Assembly: GCA_950295325.1 (NCBI GenBank)
Contig: OX485804.1
Span: 50,592,001-50,656,000 of the forward strand
Reading direction: 5' to 3'
DNA length: 64,000 nucleotides
Origin: Polytrichum commune
Lineage: Eukaryota; Streptophyta; Polytrichopsida; Polytrichales; Polytrichaceae
Shown here: positions 11,673 to 20,899 of the stretch, piece by piece
Layout: every line of letters begins with the position of its first letter
How positions within the stretch are numbered: position 1 is the first letter of the stretch
The notes under the pieces: generated by a model
Seen by the model: the letters and a program-made list of their open reading frames with translations, nothing else
What the model was told of the DNA's origin: nothing
Database searches by the model: none
Translations under genes and position numbers: made by a program

Positions 11673-12061
11673 GTAGATGCATACTTGCATGCAAAAGTAG
11701 AATAGTACTCTAAAGAGCCTCGCTCCAACTCACTACTTGGAAGAAGTTGATGACCGTGCGAGTCCCGATCCTCCACATGCCTTGAGATGCTTATTAGGGC
11801 TCACTTGTATGTGCCGGCCGAGCTGGCAAGTGTGGATAAATGATAATAACTTGGGACCCCAAGAAAGAGAATTGGTGTTTGACATGATTGAAGGTGAAAA
11901 TGTGAAAGGAATTAATGGCCACATTGCAACTTGCATGTTCGAAAACAAGGTAAAATTCCTCTTTCGTGGAAGTGCTCACCCAACAAAATGTTGGCCGATA
12001 TCATTAATAGCTTTGCCAACATCAACAAACTCTATAATTTTCTTCTCCATAACGATTGGTA
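11673..12061. other. No gene recognised
   Basis: A 110-codon plus frame (11737-12069) and overlapping minus frames occur, but no frame shows a recognisable domain and they run into the left end of the Tigger element. I treat them as chance frames. Confidence 0.4.
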
Positions 12062-12231
12062 CAGTCTAACCTTGATAATGTCACCCTTGTTAATAGAACA
12101 CCTTGATATTGTCACCTAAAAGTTTGAAACCGATTTTCATAGTGCAAAACTCCCTCGTTATTATCCCTATCACCCTTGATAATGTCACTATTTTTTTTCA
12201 AAATCCGTAGTGTAAATGTGATAATATCAAG
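12062..12231 (+). repeat. Left TIR and subterminal motif array of the Tigger element
   Basis: The motif CTTGATAATGTCAC occurs at the terminus (12071-12084), again as CTTGATATTGTCAC at 12102-12115, exactly at 12175-12188, and inverted as GTGATAATATCAAG at 12218-12231. The multiplicity and changing orientation fit multiple transposase contacts or a short regulatory array. Function is inferred. Confidence 0.8.
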
Positions 12232-12343
12232 TATGGATGGATTGTATGGGTGGGCATGGGTTCGATATTATTGTTCATGGGTGAGCATGGGCTAAAGCAA
12301 AGCATATTGGGGGTCATTGAATGAGCTCTCATTCAATGCTTTC

Positions 12344-13018
12344 GGCATAGTGGGTAGCCTTGTGTAATTTCAAATTTGGTACGTGTTTCGGAGTCCAAAT
12401 GCTCAATTCTACATACTCGCAGTTGTCTGTAAGTTGAGGCCAAAGGTGGAAGTTCACAAACACACAGATACACTTCCTGTTGATTTTTCCTGCTGATTGT
12501 TCGACTCACAGCAACTTGGTGGTGGTGGTGGGTTTCTTCCCCTTATAACTTGCATTCCACAAATTTGAATGTTTGGTTCTAAGTTTTGTCCTTTCTCTTG
12601 CTTGTAAATATGTTGATATCAGTAATTTTCTTGAAGTCTTGACCTTCACCTGTTCATCTGTAACTACCAGCTGGTTCTACCTGTTCATTGAGCACCAACC
12701 TTGATCGATGAACAAGTGTTGCATGCGGGCATAGTGGGATGCCGTGTGTGATTTCGATTTTGGTACATGTTTCGGAGTCCAAATTAAATGCTCAATTCCA
12801 CATACTCGCAGTTGTCTGTAAGTTGAAGCCAAAGGTGGAAGTTCACAAACACACAAATACACTTCCTGCTGATTGTTCGACTCACAGCAACTTGGTGGTG
12901 GTGGTGGGTTTCTTCCCCTTATAGCTTGCATTCCACAGCTTTGAATGTTTGGTTCTAAGTTCTATCCTTGCTCTTGCTTGTATATATGTTGATATCAATA
13001 ATTTTCCTGAAGTCTTGA
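12344..13018 (+). repeat. Direct duplication of about 290 bp inside the Tigger 5' region
   Basis: Copies lie at 12344-12642 and 12729-13018. Shared strings in order are GGTAC-TGTTTCGGAGTCCAAA, ACTCGCAGTTGTCTGTAAG, GGTGGAAGTTCACAAACACAC, TGATTGTTCGACTCACAGCA, GGTGGTGGTGGTGGGTTTC and TTTGAATGTTTGGTTCTAAG. The second copy sits just upstream of the transposase start and may contain its promoter. The duplication is within the element, not a second insertion. Confidence 0.85.
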
Positions 13019-13255
13019 ATCCATATATTTCTTTGCTCATTTGGAATCGTGGGACCATTGGTCATAATTCTCCGCAAATTTGTTGTGATCACCACATTAG
13101 AGCACACGGTGAATTGAGTGACTAGAGAACCAACAATCAAACCTCAACATCTACCAGAAGAATTATTTAGCAATTTACCTTCAAATTTTGAAACAAATCC
13201 TGGGATTTTTGAGTGCTCATTTGGGGGAATGGTTTGGCAAAAATAGGTACTTCCA

Positions 13256-13681
13256 ATGGCAAGTAAATCCACGCGCAAACAAGTAGATTTATCAACCTCT
13301 GATAAGAGGAAAATTTGTGAAGTCCACAAAGCTCATCCAGGTTTGAAACATGAAGACCTTGCACAATATATGGTGGATCAACATAAATTCAAGCTTGTGG
13401 ATCGGACCACTATTTCCAAGATTCTTCGTTCAAAAGAGAAGTGGATGAAAATGGATACATGTGTGCGTGAAGGCAATGTACAACGCGCTCGAGTTGGAAA
13501 ATGGCCTCAGCTTGAAAAAGCTTTGGTTTTATGGTTTGGACAGGTCAGAGCACGGAGGGGAGTAGTAACTGATGATGTCATTATGCAAAAGGCTAAGGAA
13601 TTGAGGAGAAAGTGGAGATGCAGATGGAGTTGGAGTTGCATTGGCCATGGCAAAGATCCCATTCATATTGAAGAAATATGA
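13256..13681 (+). CDS. Transposase N-terminal DNA-binding part
   Basis: This is a 141-codon frame. Residues 1-65 (MASKSTRKQVDLSTSDKRK start, then DLAQYMVDQHKF and TTISKILRSKEKW) fit the first helix-turn-helix of CENP-B-like pogo transposases. Residues 84-118 (PQLEKALVLWFGQVR, VTDDVIMQKAKEL) fit the second. The last 25 residues, rich in Arg and Trp, are out of frame relative to the family and are not real transposase sequence. The protein would probably bind DNA but has no catalytic part. Confidence 0.75.
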   Translation: MASKSTRKQVDLSTSDKRKICEVHKAHPGLKHEDLAQYMVDQHKFKLVDRTTISKILRSKEKWMKMDTCVREGNVQRARVGKWPQLEKALVLWFGQVRARRGVVTDDVIMQKAKELRRKWRCRWSWSCIGHGKDPIHIEEI

Positions 13682-14876
13682 TCCAGAAGACATCTTCAAT
13701 TTTGATGAGACAGGTTTGTATTATAGAGCCTCTCCTTATAAGACTTTGAATATTGGGAAGGCGAAAATAAATAACAAAAAGAAGGACCGTGTGACATTGG
13801 GGCTTTGCACTAATATCTCAGGGAAGGAGCGATTGAAGCTTGTTTTCATTCACAAAGCAACGCGTCCCAGATGCTTTCCTTGGAATTTTGATCCAAATAG
13901 GACAGTACACTATTATTCTAACAATTCAGCCTGGATGAATGGTGATGTTTTTACACATTGGGTGAAGAGTGAGAACCGAAGAATGGCATTGAAAGACAGA
14001 AAGATTTGCATTATTATGGATAATGCAGGAAGCCATGATATTCATGGTGAGGTCAAGAAAGTTATAGATGGGTTTGATGCTTTTGTACTCTCCCATATCA
14101 CTATCTTGTTCCTTCCACCAAATGTGACTTCAGTTGTTCAGCCTTTGGATCAAGGAGTGATTGCAGCATTCAAAATGTGTTATAAGTGCAAGCTTGTTGC
14201 TTGGACTTTGCAACAAATTGATAACAACTCAAATGAAGATTTGGAGAAATTGAATGTTGATGTATTTCAAGCTATGCTATGGTGTGTGGCGGCATGGCAT
14301 GAATTAGATGTTCAAACCATTAGAAATTGTTGGAGAAAGTCCGCCATATTGCCTACAGAGTGGAATGCAAATATAAACAATCTTGATGAACGTATGAAGT
14401 CCAAAATGGAGGAAGCAACTTTGGAATTGGGTAGACTCATCGCCGCATTAAATTTGGATTTGGATGTTGAAGGCAAGCATGTAGAAAAGCTTTGTCCTTT
14501 GGAGTACATAAACATGGAAGGTGAAGATGATTTTGAGGTGGAATTTTCTAATGAGGAGCTTGTGCAATTAGTGCAAGATGGCGAACAGGTTCTTGATTCC
14601 ATGGAAGTGGACCCATTGATTGTTGATAGCAGTGATGATGAGTCTAAAGTAGTGAAGCTAAGCGATGCACAAAAATATGCTAAAGATGTTTTGAATTTTA
14701 TGGCTAGCCAAGGTTCTCAGATTTTCAGCACTCATGAGTTGTTAGAAATGGAAAAAATCCATGACAAACTCATTAGAATTGGTGTTGCACATTTAACATC
14801 AACAAAACAATGTGACATTAGAAGCTTCTTTGTCTCTAGTGAGAGGTCTTTACCTGATCTCAATGACACATTATGA
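13641..14876 (+). CDS. Transposase DDD catalytic core and acidic tail
   Basis: The frame is open upstream to the break, and the first codon here is TTG, so a true start is not evident; the first ATG is 13647. Counting from 13641, the catalytic acids are D22 in FNFDETGL, D127 in IIMDNAGSH and D170 in VVQPLDQGVI, in the order expected for a pogo DDD transposase, with PPNVTSV preceding the third. Residues 171-255 form the usual helical region with W..L and NCWRKSAILP. The C-terminal part is acidic (DSSDDES) and ends with DLNDTL. The three catalytic acids are intact, so the core itself is not obviously dead. Confidence 0.8.
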   Translation: MAMAKIPFILKKYDPEDIFNFDETGLYYRASPYKTLNIGKAKINNKKKDRVTLGLCTNISGKERLKLVFIHKATRPRCFPWNFDPNRTVHYYSNNSAWMNGDVFTHWVKSENRRMALKDRKICIIMDNAGSHDIHGEVKKVIDGFDAFVLSHITILFLPPNVTSVVQPLDQGVIAAFKMCYKCKLVAWTLQQIDNNSNEDLEKLNVDVFQAMLWCVAAWHELDVQTIRNCWRKSAILPTEWNANINNLDERMKSKMEEATLELGRLIAALNLDLDVEGKHVEKLCPLEYINMEGEDDFEVEFSNEELVQLVQDGEQVLDSMEVDPLIVDSSDDESKVVKLSDAQKYAKDVLNFMASQGSQIFSTHELLEMEKIHDKLIRIGVAHLTSTKQCDIRSFFVSSERSLPDLNDTL

Positions 14877-14989
14877 TGTGCTCTTGTTGTTATTCACAAT
14901 TTTGAATTAGATTTTACATTCAAAAACATTGAAGTCTCGTATTTGTTTTTTTAAAAATTGTAATTATATTTTGATTTTCTACATATTTT

Positions 14990-15099
14990 TTGATAATATC
15001 ACATTATGCACAAAATGTGACATTATCAAGTATGTCACACCTTGTTTATATCACACTTTTTGGTGAAACGGACGGTGTGACATTATCAAGGTTAGGGTG
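14990..15099 (+). repeat. Right TIR and subterminal motifs of the Tigger element
   Basis: TTGATAATATCAC occurs at 14990-15002, GTGACATTATCAAG at 15017-15030 and again at 15077-15090 inside the terminal repeat, which ends GGTTAGGGTG at 15099 before TA. The arrangement mirrors the left side. Confidence 0.8.
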
Positions 15100-15584
15100 T
15101 ACATGTAGATCCGCCTCGAAATTATCCCTAAGACTCCCTTAGGTAGACATACCCATATCCGACGTTAAACATGATGTGAAACCCCTAAACATACAATAAA
15201 GGTACATGGTGTTGGCTTAGGTTTTAGTGTTGGTTTTGGTATGAGGTAAGATGGCCTATGTCGGTTACTTACCTTGATTGGACAACTATGTTTGAGTGGT
15301 GGGCTCATGGTGGGTGGTTAGGTGTAGATCTAAAAATATACATAAAAATAAACGTGTATAAAAGAGAGTGGACTACATGCTCCAAATTTAATGACCATTG
15401 TAGGAGGAGGGGAGAGAACCTATATGACCTTATAGTTCAATATCAATAGACTTTGGTAATCCTTGAGATCAATTTCAAACCTTTATGGGATTGATCATGA
15501 CTTCTTCATATACATTTGTGGATGCACAAAAATTTCAACCTCGCAAATTTGAGCACACCGTTTATGGTATGTACACTTTTTTTG
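15100..15584. other. No gene recognised
   Basis: Sequence between the Tigger element and the next MITE cluster. No coding signal or repeat boundary was recognised. Confidence 0.4.
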
Positions 15585-15808
15585 GGTCTAATTAGTGTGG
15601 TTTGCCGTTTGGAGTTACACATTGCTCTAACAAATTACCAACAATTTCATTTTCTCTCACCCGAATAACATAAGTAGTTAGTACTATGAACACCACAGAT
15701 TAATTATGATATAGCTTAGTTCGTAAAAAAATGAAAATATCGATAAAAAAAAGTTATAGCAACACATAACTCCAAATGGTAACCCACACTACTAGGACAA
15801 TTTAGTGT
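15585..15808. mobile_element. Small TIR element, group C, copy 1
   Basis: The left side reads CTAATTAGTGTGGTTTGCC followed by GTTTGGAGTTACACATTGCT. The right side contains AGCAACACATAACTCC and AAATGGTAACCCACACTA, its inverted counterpart. The terminal repeats are about 40 bp and the body about 225 bp, without coding content. A second, interrupted copy spans 16421-17013. The target duplication is not clear. Confidence 0.6.
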
Positions 15809-15814
15809 AGTGTC

Positions 15815-16345
15815 ACATTTGTAGTATTGTCACTGACCCTATTTTGAGGCATATCTTTGGCTACACTAAAGACCATCAACTTCACCATTAGTGTCCCCTC
15901 ATGACACTTGGCGTTCAAATGTGCTTACTAATTTCTTGGCATGAGTATGTTTAATAATGATTTGAGGTGTATGCCGATGTTACACAATGATCTTTAAGTT
16001 GACTAAAATGTACATAAATGACACTTGACATTAATATGCTAATGAACATCTTACTCTTGCAAACTAAAATGTAAACACATGACACTTGCCATTGGTATGC
16101 TCAAGACTATCTCTCCTTTGCATACTATATCGCAAAACTATCATGTCAAGTATCCCTACGTGCTACACTAAATGTCCTAATGTAAATAGTTTTTCACTCC
16201 AGACATTTACTTATGTGGACGAACAATATCATATTGACAATTAGCCAACGTGACACTTTGAGACCTCTAGACATCTCATTTAGACCCTTCGCAAATAGTG
16301 TACGATACACTGAATACCATAAAAGGTATAGTACAATGCAATAAA
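15815..16345 (+). repeat. Single arm of the foldback repeat, copy A
   Basis: This segment follows the order of the left arm of the foldback at 33201-34230: GACCCTATTTTGAGGC, CTCATGACACTTGGCGTTC, TTCTTGGCATGAGTATGTT, TACACAATG, AATGTAAACACATGACACTTG, GTGACACTTTGAGACCTCTAG and CGCAAATAGTGTACGA. Only one arm is present here, so it is either a solo arm or a half-deleted element. No coding function. Confidence 0.7.
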
Positions 16346-16420
16346 CAAAAAAAAATCAAACAAGGCCCACCTACATTATACTACAACCTCGTAAAATCCG
16401 CTTTGGGGGCTGCACTATTT

Positions 16421-17013
16421 TGTCTAGTTAGTGTGGGTTACCATTTGGAATTACATGTTGCTATCACGTTTAACCAATATTATCATTTTTTACCAACTTA
16501 GTTGTATCATAATTTTGGTGTGCATACTAACTACGCTAAGTATGATATTTAGTGTTGTATGGTATTTAATGTCGCTATGGTAACTTTTTGGATGACACTT
16601 GTTATGAATACGTGAACAAAAACTGTCAATGGACGATGGACGAGTCCATCCATTGGCCAAAACCCTACCTTCTCTTGTCAGCAACTTGTGGTGAAATATT
16701 ATCACGGATGATTGACATTTGGATGAAAAACCACTTGGTAAGTGCCAGTAATTGCAACATTGTAAATCTATAACCCCCCCCCCCCCAAAAAAAATCACAA
16801 GGATCGACAAAACAATGTTGGGTTAACATTTAGTGTTGGCCACACTACACCACAGTTTACGACGAGTACTGAGCAAGACAATTAGAATTGGTGACACTAA
16901 ACATCATATTTAGTGTACTCATCTCATTTCGGTTTAAAAAAATTTGGAACTCTCGGTAGAAAGGTATAGTAACACATAACTCCAAACAGTAACCCACGTG
17001 AATTAGGCAGGGT
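16421..17013. mobile_element. Group C element interrupted by a group B MITE
   Basis: The left end CTAGTTAGTGTGGGTTACC with ATTTGGAATTACATGTTGC pairs with the right end GTAACACATAACTCCAAACAG and TAACCCACGTGAATTAG. The internal 16534-16915 stretch is a separate TA-flanked insertion, so the original element is about 210 bp, matching copy 1 at 15585. The nested order shows that group B moved after group C here. Confidence 0.6.
16534..16915. mobile_element. TA-flanked MITE, group B, copy 2
   Basis: The ends are CGCTAAGTATGATATTTAGTG and, complemented, CACTAAATATGATGTTTAGTG, with TA at 16532-16533 and 16916-16917. The core shares ATGATTGACATTTGGATGAA and AATTGCAACATTGTAAAT with the 48626 copy. A 14-base C-run lies inside. 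There is no coding capacity. Confidence 0.8.
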
Positions 17014-17200
17014 TCACATGCCTATACCCTGCAGCACCTAAACAAGTCGGATGACGACAAGACATGCAGCAAACCCCACTTCTACCTCCCTTGCTGCTGC
17101 TGGGGAGGAGGAGGAGGAGGTTGACTCGACCCTCATGTGACATACATATTCTCGGCCCCCACTCCCTCCTTCACATATAAAACTGACTATGCAACCTCGT
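17014..17200. other. GC-richer spacer
   Basis: Contains GCTGCTGCTG and a GGA-rich run near 17090-17120. Nothing else recognised. Confidence 0.4.
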
Positions 17201-17815
17201 CAATGATCGGGGAGAGCCGACAGTTTGTTACAGACTGAACCGGTTGATTTTGAGAAATAACCGGTTTAAGTTCAAGACTGTAGGAGAATTACCGATCAAT
17301 TTAGAGGAATTTATAGAATATACCCTAATTTAACAAGAAAACGGTAGAACCGTGAGGCTCTGTCCTTTACTATGAAAAACTACAATTGTAGTTGTTCACT
17401 TTGCTCATGCCAATCCATGGCTATTTATTATACCAAACCTTTCTTGGATTTTGTGCACCTTCTTCTCAAATGCGGGTCAAGGATTGAAGCTACTCATTTA
17501 TCACCCGGATTTTTAAAAATAGATAATCAAAAACTACCGAATAACTATAGTTAACTAGATTTCTTTCAATGCATTTTAGGGTGCATAACATCCACATTAA
17601 ATAAAGTGAACCAAAAATAACAAGAACAAGTAACGTCCAAGTGTGAATGCAAAGTGGTTAGGAAATTTCCTTTTGGATCGAAGAAGTTGATGCATAGTCT
17701 CTGTCCTACAGACAAAGCCAATAAAGGAAAACCGGAGGATGTCAACATATAACTGGTTGGACTTGCAAACACTAGGATCTCAACCGGTTATGTCCAAAAA
17801 TGTCCCCGACCACTG
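17201..17815 (+). mobile_element. hAT-type element, group A, carrying the 430-bp insert
   Basis: It starts CAATGATCGGGGA and ends TCCCCGACCACTG. A perfect 8-bp duplication AACCTCGT flanks it (17193-17200 and 17816-17823), a textbook hAT signature. The outer sequence matches the 226-bp copy at 62496-62721. The difference is a roughly 390-bp block (17332-17722) after GAATATACCCTAATTTAA, which is the hairpin-ended repeat in reverse. There is no transposase, so it depends on an hAT enzyme elsewhere. Confidence 0.9.
17332..17722 (-). repeat. 430-bp hairpin-ended repeat, copy 2
   Basis: Reverse-oriented copy with AACAAGAAAACGGTAGAACC at the left and CTACAGACAAAGCCAA at the right. It is about 35 bp shorter than copy 1. 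It sits inside a group A hAT element at the same internal position as copy 1. Confidence 0.7.
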
Positions 17816-17823
17816 AACCTCGT

Positions 17824-18176
17824 AACCAGAATGGGGTCCGAGTCGCTCTGACAATGGGCTGGGCTGGGCTGGGCTGGTGGGCAGGGGGGCGGGTGGGCAA
17901 TTCACATGCCCAAATGCCGCCCAGTAGTCACCAGCGACCGTATGTGAGCACCTAAAAGCTGGGTTCGTGCATGACAAGAAAGCAAGCTCAGCTCCACTCC
18001 ACTCCACTTCACTTCCCTTCTCGGAGGAGCTGGGGGTGGGGGTGGTGGTGTATCTAACTGCTGCTCAGGAAGGGCGGCTGGCTGTGACGTCTGCTTGCTC
18101 TTCTGTGGATCAGCCACCGGCCCTTCCCTTGCCCTTCCTCCTGCCTCAGCTCCCTTGCAGTGAACAGGCCAGGGAG
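17824..18176. other. GC-rich stretch, no gene recognised
   Basis: Contains GGGCTGGGCTGGGCTGG (17857 on), short ACTCC tandem repeats near 17993 and Pro/Ser-rich chance frames on both strands. No domain or start context supports a gene. Confidence 0.45.
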
Positions 18177-18606
18177 CACTGACCGCTCCTTACAGATGAG
18201 CCGGCTGAGTTTGAGAAATAACAACTCGTTGATGTTGGAGACTTCTTCAGGAACCTTTATGTTACTGGCCTATTTAGAGTCTATGATCGGGGAGAACCGG
18301 CAGTTAGTTACAGATGAGCCGGTTGAGTCTGATGAGAACTAATAAGCGGTTGAAGTTGGAGACTGCAGGAGATTTACGGACCATTTTAGAGGAATTTAGA
18401 GAATATACCCCCAATTTAATAAAAGGAAACCGGAGGGTGTCAACGTGTAGGCGGTTGGACTTGCCAACACTAGGATCTCAGCCAAATATGCCCAATAACC
18501 TCCCGGATCACAGTTCAGAGTAAAGAAAAAGCACCGAAAGATGTCAACATGTGTCTTGGAAACGCTACGATCTCGATCGAGTATGCCCAAAAGCTTCCCG
18601 GACACT
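18177..18606 (+). mobile_element. hAT-type element, group A, split by another copy of itself
   Basis: The left half (18177-18280) begins CACTGACCGCTCCTTACAG and carries GATGAGCCGGCTGAGTTTGA. The right half (18514-18606) carries GATGTCAACATGTGTCTTGG and ends CCCGGACACTG. Together they rebuild one group A element of about 190 bp. Between them lies an intact second element (18281-18513) with its own duplication. No matching outer target duplication was found. Confidence 0.7.
18281..18513 (+). mobile_element. hAT-type MITE, group A, nested copy
   Basis: It starts CTATGATCGGGGAGAACCGG and ends CCCGGATCACAG. The flanks TTTAGAGT (18273-18280) and TTCAGAGT (18514-18521) match at 7 of 8 bases, fitting an hAT insertion into the older copy. 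It is 233 bp with no coding capacity. Confidence 0.85.
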
Positions 18607-18639
18607 GCCCTTCCCCTTCCCCTTCCCCTTCCCCTTCCT
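18606..18639 (+). repeat. CCCTTC microsatellite
   Basis: Tandem CCCTTC/CTTCCC units directly adjoin the right end of the split hAT element. No function assigned. Confidence 0.9.
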
Positions 18640-20899
18640 TTCAGCCACGGCTGCCCCCCTGCACATGAATCTCGCGTCCGGGATTTCAAGCCAGAAACAC
18701 GAGAGAGTAGTGTAGTTGGTCATACAGAGGGCCATCTCTCTTGCTCTAGATCTTGCTCGCTCTGCGGCCTGTTCAGTTTCATGATGGTGGTGGGGGAGAT
18801 TTGACCATGCAGCCTGGCATCAAGCCGCCCCCCTAGCCCAGTCTCCATTCTCTCTTCCATCCTTACAAGGTGAGGGAAATGTAAGGTGACGTTTTCTTAG
18901 CTTCCTTTACTTGGTTACGTTAGAAATTGGAAAAAGAAAAAGAAAAAGAAAAAAGAAGAACGGTGCTACGGTAACCCCTGCAGCTCTCAAGTGACCCGAT
19001 GAGGTGATCCTTGGTGGGAACTTTCTTCATTGCATCTAGGTGGGCCACCACATAGTTTTTCAAGAAGTGCTCTTACAAGCGGGTTTCATATCATGTGAGC
19101 GGTGAGGGACGGAAAAAGATTTGGAAATACAGCTAATAGTATCTTATATCCGTGGTATTTTGGCATAAATTATAACATTTTTTTACATAGTAATATGAGT
19201 GGGGAGTTCGACTGAAGTGCAATTAACCTAATGCATGTCTTGTTCTATTTTAAAAAGTCAACAACCACAAGCTTGACATGAGGACTTACAAATTATGTGT
19301 TGGATTCAACGTCCCATTCCTCAGTATACAAAAAATAATGCAAGCACACTCCAAGTATTGAGCGTGCATTAAACTACATTTGAGAGATCACGTAGGTTTG
19401 AGGGAAGAAGTGATGGAGGCATTGCGGAAGAAAGAAACTTGGGTTTTGGGACATAGATGGAAGTAGAAGAGGAAAGTCCTCTGCATTCAATGTTCACTGC
19501 TTGTGGTAATTTAAAAGGAAGCCACAAATCCAAACATTGTCACACGAACCCAAGTAATGGACTCGTACTTGTTGTTTTGTTAGTGCAACTATAAAATATA
19601 GTCGCATGCATGTAGAATGCAAAACCCAATGTAGTCTAAGTTCCAAACCAATTAATATTTGATCCAATCAAACATATAGTGGATGTTCTTGTATAACTTT
19701 TTGCTAATATTTTTGCGTTTTTTTATTGTGGTAGAAGGAGATACTGAAGCCCTGTTATTTTGTAGCAAGAAGCATGCGCATGTGAAAATAGCCTTCGACA
19801 AAAACATTGAGTTCAAAAACCAAAGTGTATGTATTGGCAATGATGATGTCTATTTTAACTACATTATTTAGAAAGATCAACTAATGAATGGCTCCTTTCC
19901 TTGGCAAGGCGCTTGTGAGAACCATCAATCCTAATGTGGATGATTTTTGAGGCTTTATTTAAGCATGGAGTGGTAGTCATTGATATCATGGCTTTTATTG
20001 GTGGGCTTACAATCTTAAGCTCTACCATTATGTTTTATGTAACATGTTTTTAAATTTTTGATTGTTAATTCTCACAATCATCACTAACATTAGCTTGGGT
20101 TGGCACATCCTGAGATCCAATGCAAGATTTTTTTTAATTAAAAAAAACACATATTTCAAAATAGGGTGAAACACTTAACCAAAAAAGAAGAAGAAAATGA
20201 GGGGTTCAAAATATGAGAAACTATTTTCTTGAAATTTGGTAAACCCCTCCTATGCTAGTCTTCTTCCTTGGCTTAAGATACAACACACATTCATCATTGA
20301 AATCTAGACCCCCCCCCCCATTTTTAAGGAGAGGATACTGCTTTGCTCAAATTGTCAAATACATACCTTGAGGCCTCACGAATAGGATCCAACATCACCC
20401 CAATGTTGAAGTGGTGAAACCAAAAACCTTAAAACATCGCCATGATTGAATCGTGCTTATATGATTCAAAATGCCAAGGTTGATGGATGATTTAGGTAGA
20501 TGCAATATATCTCACAGACCCTGACATTGAAGTGTTTAAATCACAAATCCTTAGACCTCACCAAGATTGAATCATGCAACACTATCATGAATCAAAATGC
20601 AAGGATTTAAAGGATGGTATAGGGGGACACACACACACACACACACACGATAAATACAAGTTCTGCAACCTCACATGTCTTGTTGCTCCACTGCTTCCTC
20701 CATCCCCTTCGCTTGTTCATGGCCACCTTTGATCCATCTTTTACTTATCATGTTGAAGCGCGTAAACTTTATTTATGTGTTCTCATAACAAAGATATCAT
20801 TCAAAGTCTAGGTATGACCCACACTTATTGTTGAGTTGTCACACTTATTGTTTTGTATCTACATTTACTATCTTTTGTATATTATTGGCTGCAATTGTT
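18640..20899. other. No gene recognised
   Basis: The first 200 bases are GC-rich, then AT-rich DNA. Nearly coincident open frames on both strands near 19652-19871 lack features. A CA dinucleotide run occurs at 20627-20648 and long C-runs at 20309 and near 21077. Nothing resembles a conserved gene. Confidence 0.4.
20627..20648 (+). repeat. (AC)n microsatellite
   Basis: Eleven AC units in a row. Confidence 0.95.

Larger units (their letters stand above)
13256..14876 (+). pseudogene. Broken Tigger/pogo-like transposase
   Basis: Two frames together encode the transposase. Frame 2 (13256-13681, ATG in AATGGCA) gives a CENP-B/psq-like helix-turn-helix at residues about 5-60 and a second CENPB-type DNA-binding segment at about 80-118. 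Frame 3 (from about 13611 to 14876) gives the catalytic part. They meet near 13607-13613, where LRRK in frame 2 passes to SGDADGV in frame 3. The family normally has a GW-x(3)-F segment of some tens of residues between these parts, which is missing here. The break is therefore best explained by an internal deletion that also shifted frame. Such proteins bind the element ends and cut and paste it at TA. Confidence 0.88.
12062..15099 (+). mobile_element. Tigger/pogo-like (IS630-Tc1-mariner) DNA transposon
   Basis: This 3038-bp element is complete at both ends. The left terminus begins CAGTCTAACC and continues TTGATAATGTCAC; the right terminus complements to CACCCTAACC plus the same continuation, 21 of 23 bases matching. 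It is flanked by the TA dinucleotide expected of the superfamily (12060-12061 and 15100-15101). Internal copies of the terminal motif CTTGATAATGTCAC occur on both sides and probably act as transposase binding sites. The 5' region carries a direct duplication of about 290 bp. The transposase between them is broken, so this copy is probably not autonomous. Confidence 0.92.

Noticed and set aside
14312-14602. Minus-strand Ser-rich frame of 96 codons
   Set aside because: It lies entirely opposite the transposase coding strand and is its shadow.
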